Assembly (NCBI GenBank): GCA_050084985.1
Contig: JBITNC010000001.1
Span: forward strand, 115,382,001-115,446,000
DNA length: 64,000 nucleotides
Source: Nageia nagi
Lineage: Eukaryota > Pinophyta
Direction: 5' to 3'
A program made the translations under genes and the position numbers. The notes under the pieces are model-generated. The model was not told where the DNA came from, made no database searches, and saw only the letters and a list, made by a program, of their open reading frames with translations. Positions 12,430 to 27,079 of this stretch are shown piece by piece (position 1 is the stretch's first letter; every line of letters starts with the position of its first letter).

Positions 12430-13800
12430 TCCACTCTAATCTAGAATACATTGTTTCACATTAGAAATACCTTGCTCTATAAGCCTATCCCTAAAATCCC
12501 TAGATGAAGGTTTTCCTAAATGAACTTGTTCAACATTTGGTATTTTGTGGGTGTTTAGAATATTTTGGGATGGGATATCTAATCCTACATTTTGCTATTG
12601 TGTAACTATAGCTATAGGTTGATTGTATGCATTTCTTATCCACTTTATGATTCTTTTGATTTATTCTTCTTCATCTTCACCTTTAGCCACACCAACTACT
12701 TCCATATCTACCACTTCATTTTTAAAAAAATCAAATTGGTATTCCACATTTTCTCTATTATTTCCTTTTAGAATACTTAGGACTACATAAGGATTCTTGT
12801 TAGTTAAAGGATTATTGCTCTTATTACCATTTTTTTCAATGTTGTTTGAGGGTTTTGAGGGACTTTTAGTTTATTGTTTGCTAAAATTCTTATTATTTTT
12901 TTAAATCTTATGATTTTGAACTATTTTTCTACTCATTTTCTCCATTTTTATTTTGGTTACCACTATTTAATTTTACCTAAGTTCTTTTTTCTTCCTCTAT
13001 AACTTTCTTCTCCAAATATTCTTTAACATAGTGATCAAATATTTTGCATATACCAAATTTAAATGGAAGGTTTTCGTAGTATATGGACTAAGTCCATTCG
13101 CATCCATCTTTAGTATTTACTTGAATTTCTTTAATCAAAGGCTTAGTAATGTACTAATTAACTATAAACCTAGCATTAATAAGCTTCAATATCAAATGTG
13201 TAGCTCTTTCAATTATAACTAATAAACTAATTTCTTTAGCCACTCTCACTATAAAACTTGGATGCCAATAGGAGGGATGAATTCATAGTACTACCACGTA
13301 GGAATTAGATTGATGTTTTCAATGTCTGGTGAGAAATTTTTATCTCATTTCTTGATTGTTAACCCTTTTTTTTCCTAAAAACCAAGGTCCTAGCTTTATT
13401 ACTTTTTTAATATCCTCTTCAAATTAAAATTTAAAAATGATAAATTCCTTGGGAAGTGAAATAAGTGAAACCAATCCTTTAGTGGTCCATATATCTTGAA
13501 CCCAACTTTGAATAAGTTTGATTTGAGGTCTAACTCCTGCAAATTTACCCACTAGGTAATTATTTAGATCGCTTTCTTCCAAGTCAGTTATAATTTTTGG
13601 GATTATGACACTTATTTAGTCTTTTATGAAATCAAGTTCCAAAACCACACTTATGGCTTCTTCAATGAATGATTAATCCTATAATAGCTGCTCTACCATT
13701 CCCTTGGAGGTTTTGGTTTTGGTAGTGTTCTTGCTTTGTTTTCCACATTCCTTTGAACATTGGACTGCATTTCTACCAAATTTTACACACATTATATTCA
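12430..13800 (-). pseudogene. LINE ORF1 with DUF4283-like domain
   Basis: The minus-strand frame near 13790-13200 runs through SDLNNYLVGKFAGVRPQI, then WVQDIWTTKGLVSLISLPKE, FEEDIKKV and WFLGKKGLTIKKWDKNF. These are the conserved blocks of DUF4283, found in ORF1 of plant LINEs and thought to bind RNA. The segment 12430-13060 has no clear domain and is rich in K, E, N and stops. The tandem duplication breakpoint (13635) falls inside this ORF. Confidence 0.75.
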
Positions 13801-16800
13801 AATTTTTCCTATAATCTATTTTTTTGTAACTCATTTAGCATAAAAATATTACGGTAAACATCCAAAGAATTTATATACATATATTCTATTTTATGTCATT
13901 TGTATGATAGATTACAATTCAAGTATTTTTATTTTATTTTTAAACATTATTTTTAGCCTTTAAGTATTTATTAATTTGTGGATCAACTCATTACATGCAC
14001 CTTCTTATTTTACAACTATGTTAATTCAATTTACATCTACAAATGGTAGAATCAAATGAAAACTTTCTACAAAATTTGAAAGAGTGATTTTTGAAGATAC
14101 ATGGCTTGTGTTTTTTTTTTTTTTTTAATTTCTTCTTCCTACATCATTTTTAATTATTTAAATATATTTTTAATTTGAATTATCATTTTTTTGAATAAAA
14201 TTCATGGTTCAATTACATTCTTTATAAAAAACTATTTAGATTGAGAAATATTTGACATCAAAATTGTTAATGCTTTCTATTTCTTGTATAAAAGAAGATA
14301 ACATACATTCTAGTTTTGTGTTATCCAATTATAATATACAAATATTTACTATTGTTATATTTTAAAGTTTTTTATATTTTGAGTCATTGGGATAATTAGT
14401 CCTCTCAAGGAGAGAAGATTAATTCCTTATTACTTACATGTTGGTGGTTCTCCTAGTGAGTTCCACCTTACAATATATATTAACAATAAGCATCAATAAT
14501 AACCTCCACATTAACTTATTATCATACCCAAACTTGAGATCAAATTTATCTTGGAAGGTTATAAGATATTATTTAAAATTATTGTATCCATTGAACAAGT
14601 AAAATAGTTAATTTTTATAATCTATTGGCATTGGAACCTTGGGATTTCTCCTAAGAGGTAAATTTTATTTGTACTATCAAAGTCATATGCAATCTCAAAT
14701 TTCTTTTCTATACCTAATATTACTAATATTATTTTTTTCCATATTTCCTTAATTGAATCACTTATTAATTTGAGCTACTTTGACCTTCTTATGTATTTCA
14801 ATTTTATCTATCATTTTGATCTTTATTATTAATATTTTTTGATTAAATTATTTCTTATAAGGAAAAATAACCTCTTCAACCAAAATATTCTAATTCAAAT
14901 ATTTCTTTGATCATGTCTACATTATCAATTTCTTTTTGGGTTCTTTTTTTAAAAAATCTAAATGATTTTGAGGTATAAATAAATAGTTAACTCTCTAAAA
15001 ATTATACATAAATTAAAATAATTTTATAATATAATAATTATCAAATAATATTTTATCATTGTAATGGTGGTGGGTGTATAAATTATTACATGCAAATGTT
15101 AGATGATAGTAGATCGATAGAAATGGGACCTAAGCTCAATGATGAAAAGGTAGGATGAGACACATCTCTTAAGAGATAGGGATGAGTCATGATGAAGAAT
15201 GGAGTTCATTGGAAATCTTGTATGGAAATCTCTTGAATCATATAATTCACTTAAGAAGAGAAGTTTAATGGTATAATTACAAATAGAGCATTGAATTCAA
15301 CATATACTTATATTGACTACAATGACTGGAATGGATTGTTATGCATGTGCTAAGGTTCATCAAATGGAAAGCCTCAATTTGAGTTATTTAGCCAAGGTGA
15401 TGGATATGACTTGCATGAAAGTAATAAATATATAAGGAGAGGGTGTGCTATCTTCCATGTAGAGCTATTTGTGTTTTGGAGCTTTTCAATACTCTTGAGC
15501 ATAGTTATATATGTCTCCCACTAAATATAGTCTCCATATCTTGAGGTTAATAAAAAGAACAAGCAAATCCTATATTAGACCAATTAGATGCATTTCTTGA
15601 AGTTATTTTGAAAGAAACATGAAAATTAAGTCCTCCACTTGTATTTATTATGTAAGGAGGGTAAAGTAGGAAAGAAATATCATTCCTTCATTATTAACAC
15701 ATTAATCATTTCAAAATTAATGGGATTCCGTTTGTAGTGAGATAAATTTATTAGGGAGAAGTACTCACTTGCTATTGATATGAAGGTGTTATGTGTCAAT
15801 ATTCATATTCTACAAAGGATGCAAGGAGGGATCAATTGATATTTCTTACCATTGAAGTGGAAAAATATAATAATAATAGTAATATAATATATAATCTTAG
15901 ACAACCAAGCTCCCATTGATATTACTCTTAAGCATATTATAGAGGGGTAACAAGGTTAATATATACCTTTCCATTTATTTTATTGCCTTCAAAAGTTGAT
16001 TTTGGAGCTCAAGGATGGATAATTTATTGGACCATACTACCAAGGTTTTTTGTACATCTTATTCAACCATGAGGATTTGAGTAAGTAAAACATAATCAAT
16101 TTCTAGGATTTTAGTATGAATATTCAGATGAGGAATCAAAGGAGGAGATGTTTAAAGGATAAAAAATTTTAAATATTGATAAATAATGACCTAACATAGG
16201 ATAAAATTTAATGCCTAACAAAGAGATGACCTTGATACGAAAAGACACCATGCATAGATTATGTCAATGGGTATAGAGAGTTGCTCTCAAGGAGAAAAAA
16301 AAAAGAATATAGAGGATATTTTTAAGGTTTAAAAATTGAATCCACCCCAAAAAAAAAACTATACCTATCTCAAGGAGAATATTCCAATTTGAATCTCTCT
16401 AAGATGATTTTGGGAACTCCAACAAGGAGTTTACCTAAGGAAATGGAGGAATGGGTATGCTTTCTATAGGTTTTGATCAAGGCTATTCAAGCTTCTTTTT
16501 CCCATGTTAAACAAATATTTAGTGATCTTGAATACTAGCTCAAGAAAGGAAAAGAAACCATTAAGGAGAGCCTATCTCCATGAAACATGAAGGTGAAGGG
16601 TAAGGCCTTATCTTAATACCTTATCTTTAGGAAATCTATTTGGTTTTTATGTTTTAGGTCTTGACTATAGTTTATTTTTACATGTACGTTTTGAACATGA
16701 GTAACTCAAAACCATATTAACTTTCTTTTTATATTTCTTTTTATTTTTTATGAAGAAGACATATAAAATATGTGGATAATGTAAAAGGTATTGAGTCCTT

Positions 16801-19800
16801 TCAAAATACTTATTTCTATTATATATTAAAAACTTAAATGTTAATTTGTTTAATAATAATAAAAAGATATAACAATATTAAAGATAGATCAATATGGTAC
16901 ACTTTCTAATCTATGGAATATAATATATTTGTAAAAAGTATAATTGAGTAGGAATAATAATCCTATATATATCATACATAAATATAAAACATGAAAACTT
17001 ATACTTTTTCATCTAATTGAGACAAATATCACACCTTTATGAAGCTTTGAAAGCTCTCCCTTATGATTTTTATGAACTAGGATTTTGAGGTTTATCTTAA
17101 ATATTTCAAGAGGTTAGGACTAACCATACTGTTAATTAATATTTTTCTCCTCCCAATAAGGTAGTTGAGTAAAGTAAAAAATGAATAAGAGAATGAATCA
17201 AATATGCATTCAATATCTAAAAGGGAAAAACTAATATCATAATGATAATAGAAATTAAAGCCAAGAGTTATCATAAAAATTTGTAGATAAAAAATCCTAA
17301 AAATAAGATTGATGAAAGTATTGAAATATTTTAAGAATAATAATGATGTTTAGTTTCTTCTAGAATTATATTATGGAAAAAGTTATAGGGGCTATTAGAT
17401 GTGGTTATGACTTCTACTATAGGGTATGACTCCTCTAATTTAGTTTAAAAGGCTATAGATTGGTACCAAATAAGTTTTAATGTACAATAATATTGTAGAA
17501 GCATCTTATTCAATTATTTATCCTTGCATTAATGATCATGGAGATGTTATGGAGCTTGTAGATCAAGGCATATAAGAATTTTATTCTTTTTCTCATTAAG
17601 AAGGTTGATATTTTAACATATGGTCAAGATTTCTATCCGCACTTGAAGTATGAATTACATTTTGATTTGAAAATCTTATTTTATAAAATTTAAAAATAAA
17701 TAATTATTATTTCTTTTAAATGTTTTACTTTCTCATTTAAAAAATTACATGTTACCTAATGTGGATTAAGCTATATAATACCTCTTGATTATGTTCAATG
17801 CTAACAAATATATGTCAAACAAAACAAAATATGGAGACACACAATGCTTTAAGAAAGGTTAAATTTGGTATTTGGATAAAGACTTCTAATTCTTAAATGA
17901 AATCAACCATGTTGTATTCAATATGGTGAGCCTATTTTCATGGAATAAAGCATGATAACTACTCCTTAAGAAGTTATAATTTCCAACAAATTGGATATCT
18001 GAAAAGGAAATGTATCAAATTGGTCTCTAATACCATAGTCTCTCAATTTTAGGGTGAAGTTGGTATTAAGGAGATATATCAATCATATGAAAAAGAAAAA
18101 GGATATCTCTTAGTGTACATAAATGAATCAAGAAAATTCAAAATCCAAGGAGAAAATACAAAGGCAGATAGCGTAGATATAAGAGACAATAAGAAAATGA
18201 AGAATAATGTAATAGAACTACCTTAGAAGAATACAACATAAATAGAGAATACACATAAGAATGGTCCAACTTAAATAAAAAAGGAAAAGAGGGAACAATT
18301 TTGATCCCATGGTATTTCAAGTTTTGAGTCCACGAGGTAATATTTTTAGAGTCAAATATGGACAATAATATTTTTAGAGTCAAATCTAGGCTACAAATTT
18401 GGAATCAAATTTAAAGCATAAGCTTATAATATTTATGAAAGAAATGGTTAATATAAATATAATGTTAAAATAAAACTTCCTAGCCCCACTTGAAATCAGT
18501 AATTAATTTAAACATAATCAATATCAAAATCTTATGCATATTCTCCAGTGAGTTATGTTGTATAAAATCATTAGTTTTATATATATTATATATAATGTCT
18601 TTCCTCCTTATCCAACTAGAAACTATAAATTAGTTTAAAAACTCTATGATAAGATATGCAATCATTGGTGATTATTTTATAATAGGTCTTTTGAAGGTGG
18701 ATTGCTTATATGTTTTACTCCAAATGGAACACTCATCACTATTGAATAAGCACATCAATTAATCTATGTTGAACACTTTAGTAATAATATTATTAGTAAG
18801 AAACTAATTAGAATGAGTTCATATTGGCTAATCACAAATAAATATTTTTATGGGGTAGCATTGGCCAAACATAAATAATTATATAAATAGTGGCAACAAA
18901 ATACAAATATAAGGCATTCTCTTTAAGACTAAAATAATATAACATCCCCTTAACCATTATCAATATAAGAGGTTGACTTAGTATGGATCATTGATCCAAT
19001 ATATTCAAAAGGGTAAAATTTTATCCTTAAAAGTAGAAGATATTTTACTAATTAAGTAAAACTAGCTTCACTTATTTTAATTTAAAAAGATGATGTAATA
19101 AATTTTATCATGACATACACTCAATCAGTTTTTGACTACCTTCCACTATTATATAATAGAGTAAAGGAAGTTCAAATAATAAATTAAATTTTATAAAAAG
19201 TATCTTATTTAATACAAGATGTTAACTCCATGTTATACAATAAGAAAAACCATCTTTTTTAATTGATGAATGTCCTATCATATGTAGTTAATATATATCA
19301 AAATAATTGATATACAAACTTATATATAATATTATAGGCAAGTACAAAATAAGAATTAGAACTTCATCACGAGTAATACCTTATTTATTGGTGTATGGTG
19401 AGGAAGTAATGATGCCTTGTAGAATTTAAAATTCTTTTAGGAAGAATTTTTTTAAGGACCATAATCTCATATAGTATAATCTAGAAGTCAAATTTTAATA
19501 ACTACAAAACCATGATAAAAAAATAAATTAATGTGTTTGAATATTTGGGATATACCATAAGAGATAATAAAGTGTAAAAAACACCTAAATAATAGAATTA
19601 TAACTAAAGGACACCATACATATTGAAAATTAAAAAAATAAATAAAGAAAAAATAAAAATAGAAATCACACATACAAAGCATAAAAAGATAAACCCACTT
19701 CAGGGGAGTTGAAGAGAAAAGTAGGTTAAAACTCTAAATATGGAGATCCTAAGTTCCAATTTCTCCACCCCTTGGATTGCAAATATATAGGATGTATATC

Positions 19801-20110
19801 ACTTACCATGGTGCATAAACATATAGAATATATAACACTTACCATGGTGTAGTTACATCATTTTCCCTAATTCCTAGAAATAAAATTGTTCAAAAAAAGA
19901 AGTTAATATTTATAATAGTAATAATTAAATACTTGATCCTCACATTATCATAAATCAAATTAAATTTGAAACTTAAAAGCTAAATACAATATATATTATT
20001 CATCTCAAGAAGATTTATAATATTACTATATATCTTTAAGATCTATTTTACTATATTATTTATCTTTACCATCTAATATTCCCTTTTTATCTTACATTTT
20101 TCCTTGGTAG
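13635..20110 (+). repeat. Tandem segmental duplication, copy A (~6.5 kb)
   Basis: The sequence from GTTCCAAAACCA at 13635 to TTTTTCCTTGGTAG at 20110 is repeated head to tail from 20111, co-linear over its whole length with many substitutions and small indels. The first ~200 bases are LINE ORF1; the rest has no coding match on either strand and consists of AT-rich anonymous DNA. Landmarks shared by both copies include TGGTGGGTGTATAAATTATxA (15068 and 21526), ATTATAGAGGGGTAACAAGG (15937 and 22328) and CCTTAACCATTATCAATATA (18949 and 27464). Direction is by convention. No gene is seen inside. Confidence 0.85.
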
Positions 20111-20277
20111 GTTCCAAAACCATGCTTATGGCTTTTGAAATGAATTATTTTTATTGTAATAGCATGCTTTGCCATTCCCTTGGAGGTTTTGGTTCTGATC
20201 TCATTCTTTCTTTGTTTTTCACATTGGTTTGGGCATTGGGTTGCAATTTGCCTGAATTTTACATGTGTTATATTCAA
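20092..20277 (-). pseudogene. Duplicated 5' fragment of LINE ORF1
   Basis: This short open stretch matches the first ~55 codons of the LINE ORF1 at 13635-13800 (shared KTSKGM, HKxGFGT and VKFxR motifs) and then runs across the duplication junction at 20110/20111 into unrelated DNA. It is therefore a truncated copy of a LINE 5' end, not a host gene. It marks the tandem duplication breakpoint. Confidence 0.75.
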
Positions 20278-20357
20278 ATTTCACACATAATATATTTTAT
20301 GTTACTCACTTAGCACAAAAATGTTAGGGTATATTCAAAATTATTATATATCTAAAG

Positions 20358-20381
20358 ATATATATATATATATATATATAT
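20358..20381. repeat. (AT)n microsatellite
   Basis: This is an uninterrupted run of 12 AT units. The matching position of copy A near 13880 holds unrepeated ATACATATATTC, so the run expanded in copy B. Confidence 0.9.
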
Positions 20382-23300
20382 CTTTTTAAACATTAGTTTT
20401 AGTCTTTAAGTAATTATGAATTTATGGATCAACTCACTACATGCACCTTCCTATTTTGAAACTATGTTAATTCACCTTAAATCTACCATTGGTAGAATCA
20501 AATGAAAACATTCTACAACATTTGAAAGAGTGATCTTTGATAATACATGGCTTGTAATTATTTTTTTAAATTCCTTATTCTTTTATCCTTTTTAATTATT
20601 TAAATATATTTTTAATTAGAATTATCTTTTTTTTTGCTACACAAATCATTGTTCAATTACAATCTTTATAGAAAACTATTTAGATGGAGAAAAATTTGAT
20701 ATAAAACTTGTTCATGCTTTCCATTCTTATATAAAAGAAGATAACATACATTCTAATTTTGTGTTATCCAATTATAATATAGAAATATTTATTATTTTTA
20801 TATTTTAAATTTTTTTATATTTTGAGTACTTGGGATAATTATTCCTCTCAATGAGAGAAGACTAATACCTTATTACTTACATATTGGTGGTTCTCCTAGT
20901 GAGTTCAGCCTTACAACATATATTAACAATAAAAAGAAATAAACATCAATAAGAATCTTCACATTAACTTATTACCATACCCAAACTTGAGATGAGATTT
21001 ATCTTGTAAGGTTAAAAGATATTATTTGAAATTACTATATCCATTAAACAAATCAAATATTTAATTTTTATAATCTATTTGCATTGGAAATTTAATGATT
21101 TATCATGAGAGATAACATTTATTTGTACTATTAGAGTCATATGCAACATCAAATTTCTTTTTTATACCTAATATTACTAATATTATTTGTTTCCATTTTG
21201 AATCCTTAATTGAGTCACTTATTAATTTGAGCTACTTTGACCTCCTTATATATTTTAATTTTATCTATCATTTTGATATTTATTATTATTATTTGTTTAT
21301 TGAATTATTTCTTATAAGAAAAAATAAACCTCCCTAACAACCCTAATTTCATTCAAATTTTTATTTGATCATGTATACATTATCCATTTTATTTTTGGGT
21401 TATTTTTTTAAAACTTAAATGATATCAAGGTATAAGTATATACTTAAATTTATAAAATTATACATAAAATAAAATAATTTTAGAATATATTAATTAATAA
21501 ATAATATTGTATCATTGTAGTTGTGGTGGGTGTATAAATTATCATATATAGATGTTAGATGATAGTAGATAGATGGAAATGGGAATTGAACTTAATGATG
21601 AAAAGGTAAGATGAGACACATCCCTCTAGAGAGAAGGATGAGCCATGATGAAGCAATGAGTTCATTGGGAATCTTATTTGCAAATTTCTTGACTCATATT
21701 ATTCACTTAATGAGAGAAGTTTAATGGTATTTTTACAGATAAAGGATCAAATTCAAGATATACTTAGCCAAGGTGATGTATATAACCTAAAGGTAAAGTA
21801 ATAAGTACATAATAAGAGGGTGTGGCATATTCCATGTAGAGCTACTGGTGGTTTGGAACTCTTTAATACTATTGAGCATAGTTATAATTATATTCTACTA
21901 CATAGAGTCTCCATCTCTTGAGGTTGAGAAAAAGAATAAATAAATCCTATATTAGACCAATTAGATGTATGTATTGGAGTTAGTTTGAAAGAAACATGAG
22001 AATTTATCCCTACAATTGGATTAGTTATCGAAGGAGTGGAAAGTAGAAGATACATATCATTACTTCATTATTAACACATTCCTCATTTCAAAAGTTATGG
22101 GATTCCCTTGGTGGCGAGATAAATTTATTAGGGAGAACTATTCCATTGCTATTGATATGAAGGTGTTATGTGTCAATATTCATATTCTACAAAAGATGAA
22201 AGGAAGGATCAATTGATATTTCTTATCATAGAAGTGTGAAAACATAATCATAATAGTAATATAATATATAATATTAGACAAAGAAGCTTCCATTATTTGT
22301 AGCTTCTATCTATCATTCTTAAGCATATTATAGAGGGGTAACAAGGTTAATATATACCTTTCCATTTATTTTATCCCCTCCAAAAGTTGATTTTGAAAAT
22401 TAAGGATGGATAATTTATTGGACCATACTACCAAGGTTTTTTGTACATCTTATTCAACCATAAGGATTTTAATAAGTAAAACCTAATCCATTTTTGGGAC
22501 TGTACTATGCATATTCAAGTGAGGAATAAAAGGAGTAGATAGTTTTTCTCAAGGAAAAAAAATGACTATGGAGGATATTTTGAATTTTAAAAATTGAATC
22601 CACCCCAAAAAAGAAACTCCAACAAGGATTTCATCCAAGGAAATGATGAATGTATGTGCTTTCTCTAGTTAATGTTCAAGGCTACTCAATCTTCCTTGTT
22701 CCATATTAAAAAAATACTGAGTGATCTTGAAGACTAGTTTAGGAAAGGAAAAGAGACAATATTTTGGAGAGCCTATCTCTAAGAAAAATGAAGGGGAAGG
22801 ATAAGGACTTCTCTTAATACCTTATCTTTATAAAATCTATTTCTTTTTTATGTTTTAGCTCTTGACTATTGTTTATTTTTACATGTTTATTTTGAATAGG
22901 AGTAACTCATAACCATATTAACTTCCTTTTAATAATTTTTTATTTTTACGAATAAGAAACATAAAATATGTGGATAGTGTAAAACATATTGATTCCTTTA
23001 AAAAATACTTATTTTAATTATCTATAAAAAACTTAAATGTTAGTTTATTTAATAATAAAAAATAGATAGAATAATATTAAATATAGGTCAATATGTTACA
23101 CCTTAAAATCCATGTAATATTAGATATTTATAACAAGTATAATTGAATAGGAATAATAATCCTATATATAGCATGCATAAATATGAAACATGAAAAATTA
23201 TACTTTTTCATATAATTGAGATAAATATCACCCCTGTATGGACCTTTTAAAGCTCTCCCATATGATTTTTATGAACTAGTATTTGGAGGTTTATCTTAAA

Positions 23301-23532
23301 TATTTCAACGGTTTAGGAATAGCCATAATATTAATCAAGATCCTTCCCCTCCCAATAATTTATTTGAGTAAACTAAAAATTTAATAAAAGAATGACTCAA
23401 ATATGCATTTGATACCTAAAAGGGAAAAACTAATATCATAATGATCATACAAATTAAGGCAAAGAGTTATCATAACAATTTGTAGATAAAAAATCATAAA
23501 AATAAGATTGATGAAAGTATTGAAATATTTTA

Positions 23533-23556
23533 ATAATAATAATAATAATAATATTC
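23533..23556. repeat. (AAT)n microsatellite
   Basis: About eight TAA/AAT units. Copy A has only three units at the same place (near 17335). Confidence 0.8.
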
Positions 23557-24671
23557 ATTTTATTTCAGAATTATATTATGGGAGAAGTTATAGGGGCTAT
23601 TTAATGTGGTTATAAGTTCTATAATAGGGTATGACTACTCTAATTTAGTTAAAAAACTATAGATTGGTACCAAATAAGTTTAAATTTAGCATAATAGTGT
23701 AGAAGAATATTATTCAATTATTTATCCTTGCATTGATGATAATGGAGAATTTATAGAGCTTGTAGATCAAGATATATAAAAATTTTATTCTTTTTCTCAT
23801 TAAGACGGTTGATGTTTTAAAACATGATCAAGATTTCTATTCATACTTGAAGTATGATTTAAATTTAGATTTGAAAATATTCTTTTATAAAAATTAAATA
23901 TTAATTATTATTATTTCTTTTAAACTTTTTACTCTATCATTGAAAAACTTACATGTTACCTACTGTGGATTAAGCTATAATACCTCTTTATTGAGTTCAG
24001 TGCTAACAAATCTATGTCAAACACAAGAGAATATGGATACACACCATGATTTAGGCAAAGCTAAATTCAGTATTTGGATGAATACTTCTACTCCCTGATT
24101 GAAATGAACCATGTTGTATTCAATATGGAAAACCTATGTTCATGGAATAAAGTATGATAACTACTCCTTAAGAAGTTATAATTTCTAATAAATTGGGCAT
24201 ATGAAAAGGAATTATATAAAATTGATCTCTAAGACCATAATCTCTCCATTTAGGGGTGAATTTGGTATTAAGAAGAAATATCTATCAGTGGAAAAGAATA
24301 ACTATGTCTCTCATTGTACATAAATGGATGAGGAAAAATTTAAATCCAAGGAGAAAATGCGAAGGGAGCTAATGTAGATATAAGAGAAGTTAGAAAATAA
24401 AGCATAATGTAAAAGAACTAATACACCATAAATAGAGAATACACATAACAATGATCTAACATAAATCTAAAGGAAAAATATGAAAGAATCTTGATCCCAT
24501 GGCATTTAAGGTTTTGATTCTAGGAAGAAATATTTTTAGAGTTAAATAGGGATGATAATTTTTTTAGAGTGAAATATAAGCTACAACTTTGAAATCAAAT
24601 TTAAAGTACAAGATTATAATATTTGTGAAAGAAAAGGTTAATATACATATTATGTTAAAAGGAAAATTCCT

Positions 24672-26986
24672 ATGAATAGTAGTTAATATGATGTATTATC
24701 TTAAGAATTTAACTTCTTTACTATATCGAAACAAGGAAATGATCCACTTTATTTTCCATGTATTATTACAATAATGATTATATTTTAAGTAAAAGGTTAC
24801 CATAGAGTCTTTTAGTACTCTAGATTTTCAATTAATACATTTACTATTTGATAAAAAAATATTTTCTTAAAATAGTAAATAGCTTAAAATACCTAAATTT
24901 GGTATTTAATTAAATATAAAAATCAACTTCAAGTGAGTATATTTTAGATCATAACATTGATGATTTTCACTATGTAGTTAATATAATCGAATATCATAAG
25001 TAGTAATTATTATATAAAAAATGGTAGAGTTTCATGCATAAATTCCCTAATATGATTTTTTTGAAAAGAATGAAGTACTACTAAAATTCATAGGTGCAAA
25101 ATGTGTGTCCCTTCCTTAAAAAAAAAAAAAAGAGATATAGCTAGTATTTTAAATGTAAATATTTATTTTGTTTAAAATAATCATGCATAATCAAGATACA
25201 TATAAAAATATTAATTCGTATACACTATGTAATCTTTATATTACTTCTTAATGAAGAAACCACTAACATTAACCATGGTACTAATGATAAATCTTGGATT
25301 ATGAAATTAGGTATATATTTGAATCATTTACTTTCCTATGTTGATATCTTTACTCTGTCTTATATTTATATACCAAGTATCAATCTATCATGAGTAATGA
25401 AAAATTTATTTCTTAATAAAGATACAAATTAGTGAAATAAATATAGAAAAAAATGCATTCTAGGGTATCCTTATTGATAAAAAAGAATTAGGGTGGTTGC
25501 AAGAGGTTGGGTCCATTTTAATGTCAAAAAGTGGAAAGTATTTTCCTTGATTTTCAATTTTGGGTATGATTGATCTCCAAATTCAAAGAACTTGGATGTG
25601 GAATCATGAAAAGCATCACTTATATGAAAATGTATTTCTCAAAGTCTTATTTTCAAATATATAATTTATTCCAATACCCAGATCATAGAATTTAAAATTC
25701 GATAGAATGAACAAAAATCACTTTTTTTAAAAAACCATTTTTGGACCATACCATGCATGTGTCTGTCCCACATAATTTGACTAAATTCAAGGTATTTTTT
25801 AAAATCCTTTTAGTCAAAAGTACCTAATACATTGGAGCTTTTCCTAAATATTGTTCCATAATTTTTCATTAATTTTTTTTTATTAATTTTGTATGAGGCA
25901 TGTTTGTGGTTTCAAAAGGTGCTTATGTTCATCCGACATAATTCGATATAAACTTAATATTTTTTCAATTTTTTTTTAATTCTTGTAGAGAATTATGTGA
26001 AGCTTGTCCCTATATAATGCTTTTTTCATAACTCCCCCAAAAGAAACTTATTAAGAAAATATGAGAACAACATATTTCAAGTATATGGACCACTTATACT
26101 AAAAAATAATTGAAGAATATTAAATCTTATCCAATTGTAATAAATGAATGCATATTTGAAATCTACACTCTTTAATCTATAGTGTGTTTTAATTTCATGA
26201 AATAATTCTACCAAAAACTCCATCAAACATATGCCTAAAGTTGAGATTTTCCATTAACATTGCCATGAACATTATTAACAAAATATTTTATGATAGGATA
26301 TATGAGATGAATTAACTAATAATCTTGGACTTATCCCATTGTATTAATAGATAGGCCAAATGGAGAAATTGAAAAAAATTAATTGATTTTAGGGATATCA
26401 ATAAAGGTTTCCAAAAAATAACTCCATCTTAAAATGTTATGGTAGTTTGAAGTTTGCACTTGTGCATAGAATAATATCCTAAAAATAACAAAGAAATGGA
26501 TAAAAATGGTATCTTAATGTTAGAAAAAGTATTTCATAAGGATTCTTCTCTTATTTCCTAAAAATCATTCCCTTTATGAAATATAGATATGATTATAAAT
26601 TTTATTACAAAATATGATTTGTTTTCACTAAGAGATAGATTTTATTTATATTATTAATTTGAAATCAATAATGTTGGTTATTTCCTAAGGAGTTACTATT
26701 ATTATGGCCTTTAAATTAGTGTTAGTCACTAATAATATGGTAGGATATGTCTCACTCATTCTCAAACTAAAGATATGTATCATATTAAAAGTAAATAAAT
26801 TAAACATTTTGAGGACACAACTATTAATTTATGAGGTCTAATATACTTACTAAATGAAACATGATAAACATGATTCTTATAAAGAAATGGTAGATAATTT
26901 AGTTTTAAATTTTGATTATTTTTAAAACTCAAACATTACAAGGAATAATAATAAACATGTATATTCTATGTCTTATATAGCATCTC
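24672..26986. other. Segment present only in duplication copy B (~2.3 kb)
   Basis: Copy A joins ACTTCC directly to TAGCCCCACTTGAAAT (near 18480). Copy B has the left flank at 24671 and the right flank, TCTAGCCTTAATTGAAAT, at about 26987. The segment is AT-rich without a coding match, terminal inverted repeats or a clear target-site duplication. The junction in copy A shows only a short CTAG-like microhomology. This fits a deletion from copy A at least as well as an insertion into copy B. Confidence 0.65.
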
Positions 26987-27079
26987 TAGCCTTAATTGAA
27001 ATCAATAATGAGTTTAAACATAATGAATATCAAAATATTATGCACATTCTCTAGTAAATTATGTTGTATAAAATCAACG

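Larger units (their letters stand above)
8611..13850 (-). mobile_element. L1-like LINE, decayed, near full length
   Basis: From right to left the minus strand shows ORF1, an APE-type endonuclease, LINE RT, a zf-RVT-like segment and a short A-rich tail (plus strand T-run at 8611-8619). This is the usual architecture of plant L1 elements, and the length of about 5.2 kb fits. Stops and shifts are frequent throughout. The 5' end is placed near 13850 because ORF1 starts near 13790; the exact edge is unclear. The first ~200 bases of the LINE are repeated at 20111-20290 as part of the tandem duplication. Confidence 0.8.

Noticed and set aside
18138-18383. 81-codon minus-strand open frame, Leu/Tyr/Phe-rich
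   Set aside because: It is not preserved in the matching part of duplication copy B and has the composition of chance frames in AT-rich DNA.
24672-26986. Extra segment in copy B as a DNA transposon
   Set aside because: No terminal inverted repeats, no target duplication and no transposase blocks.
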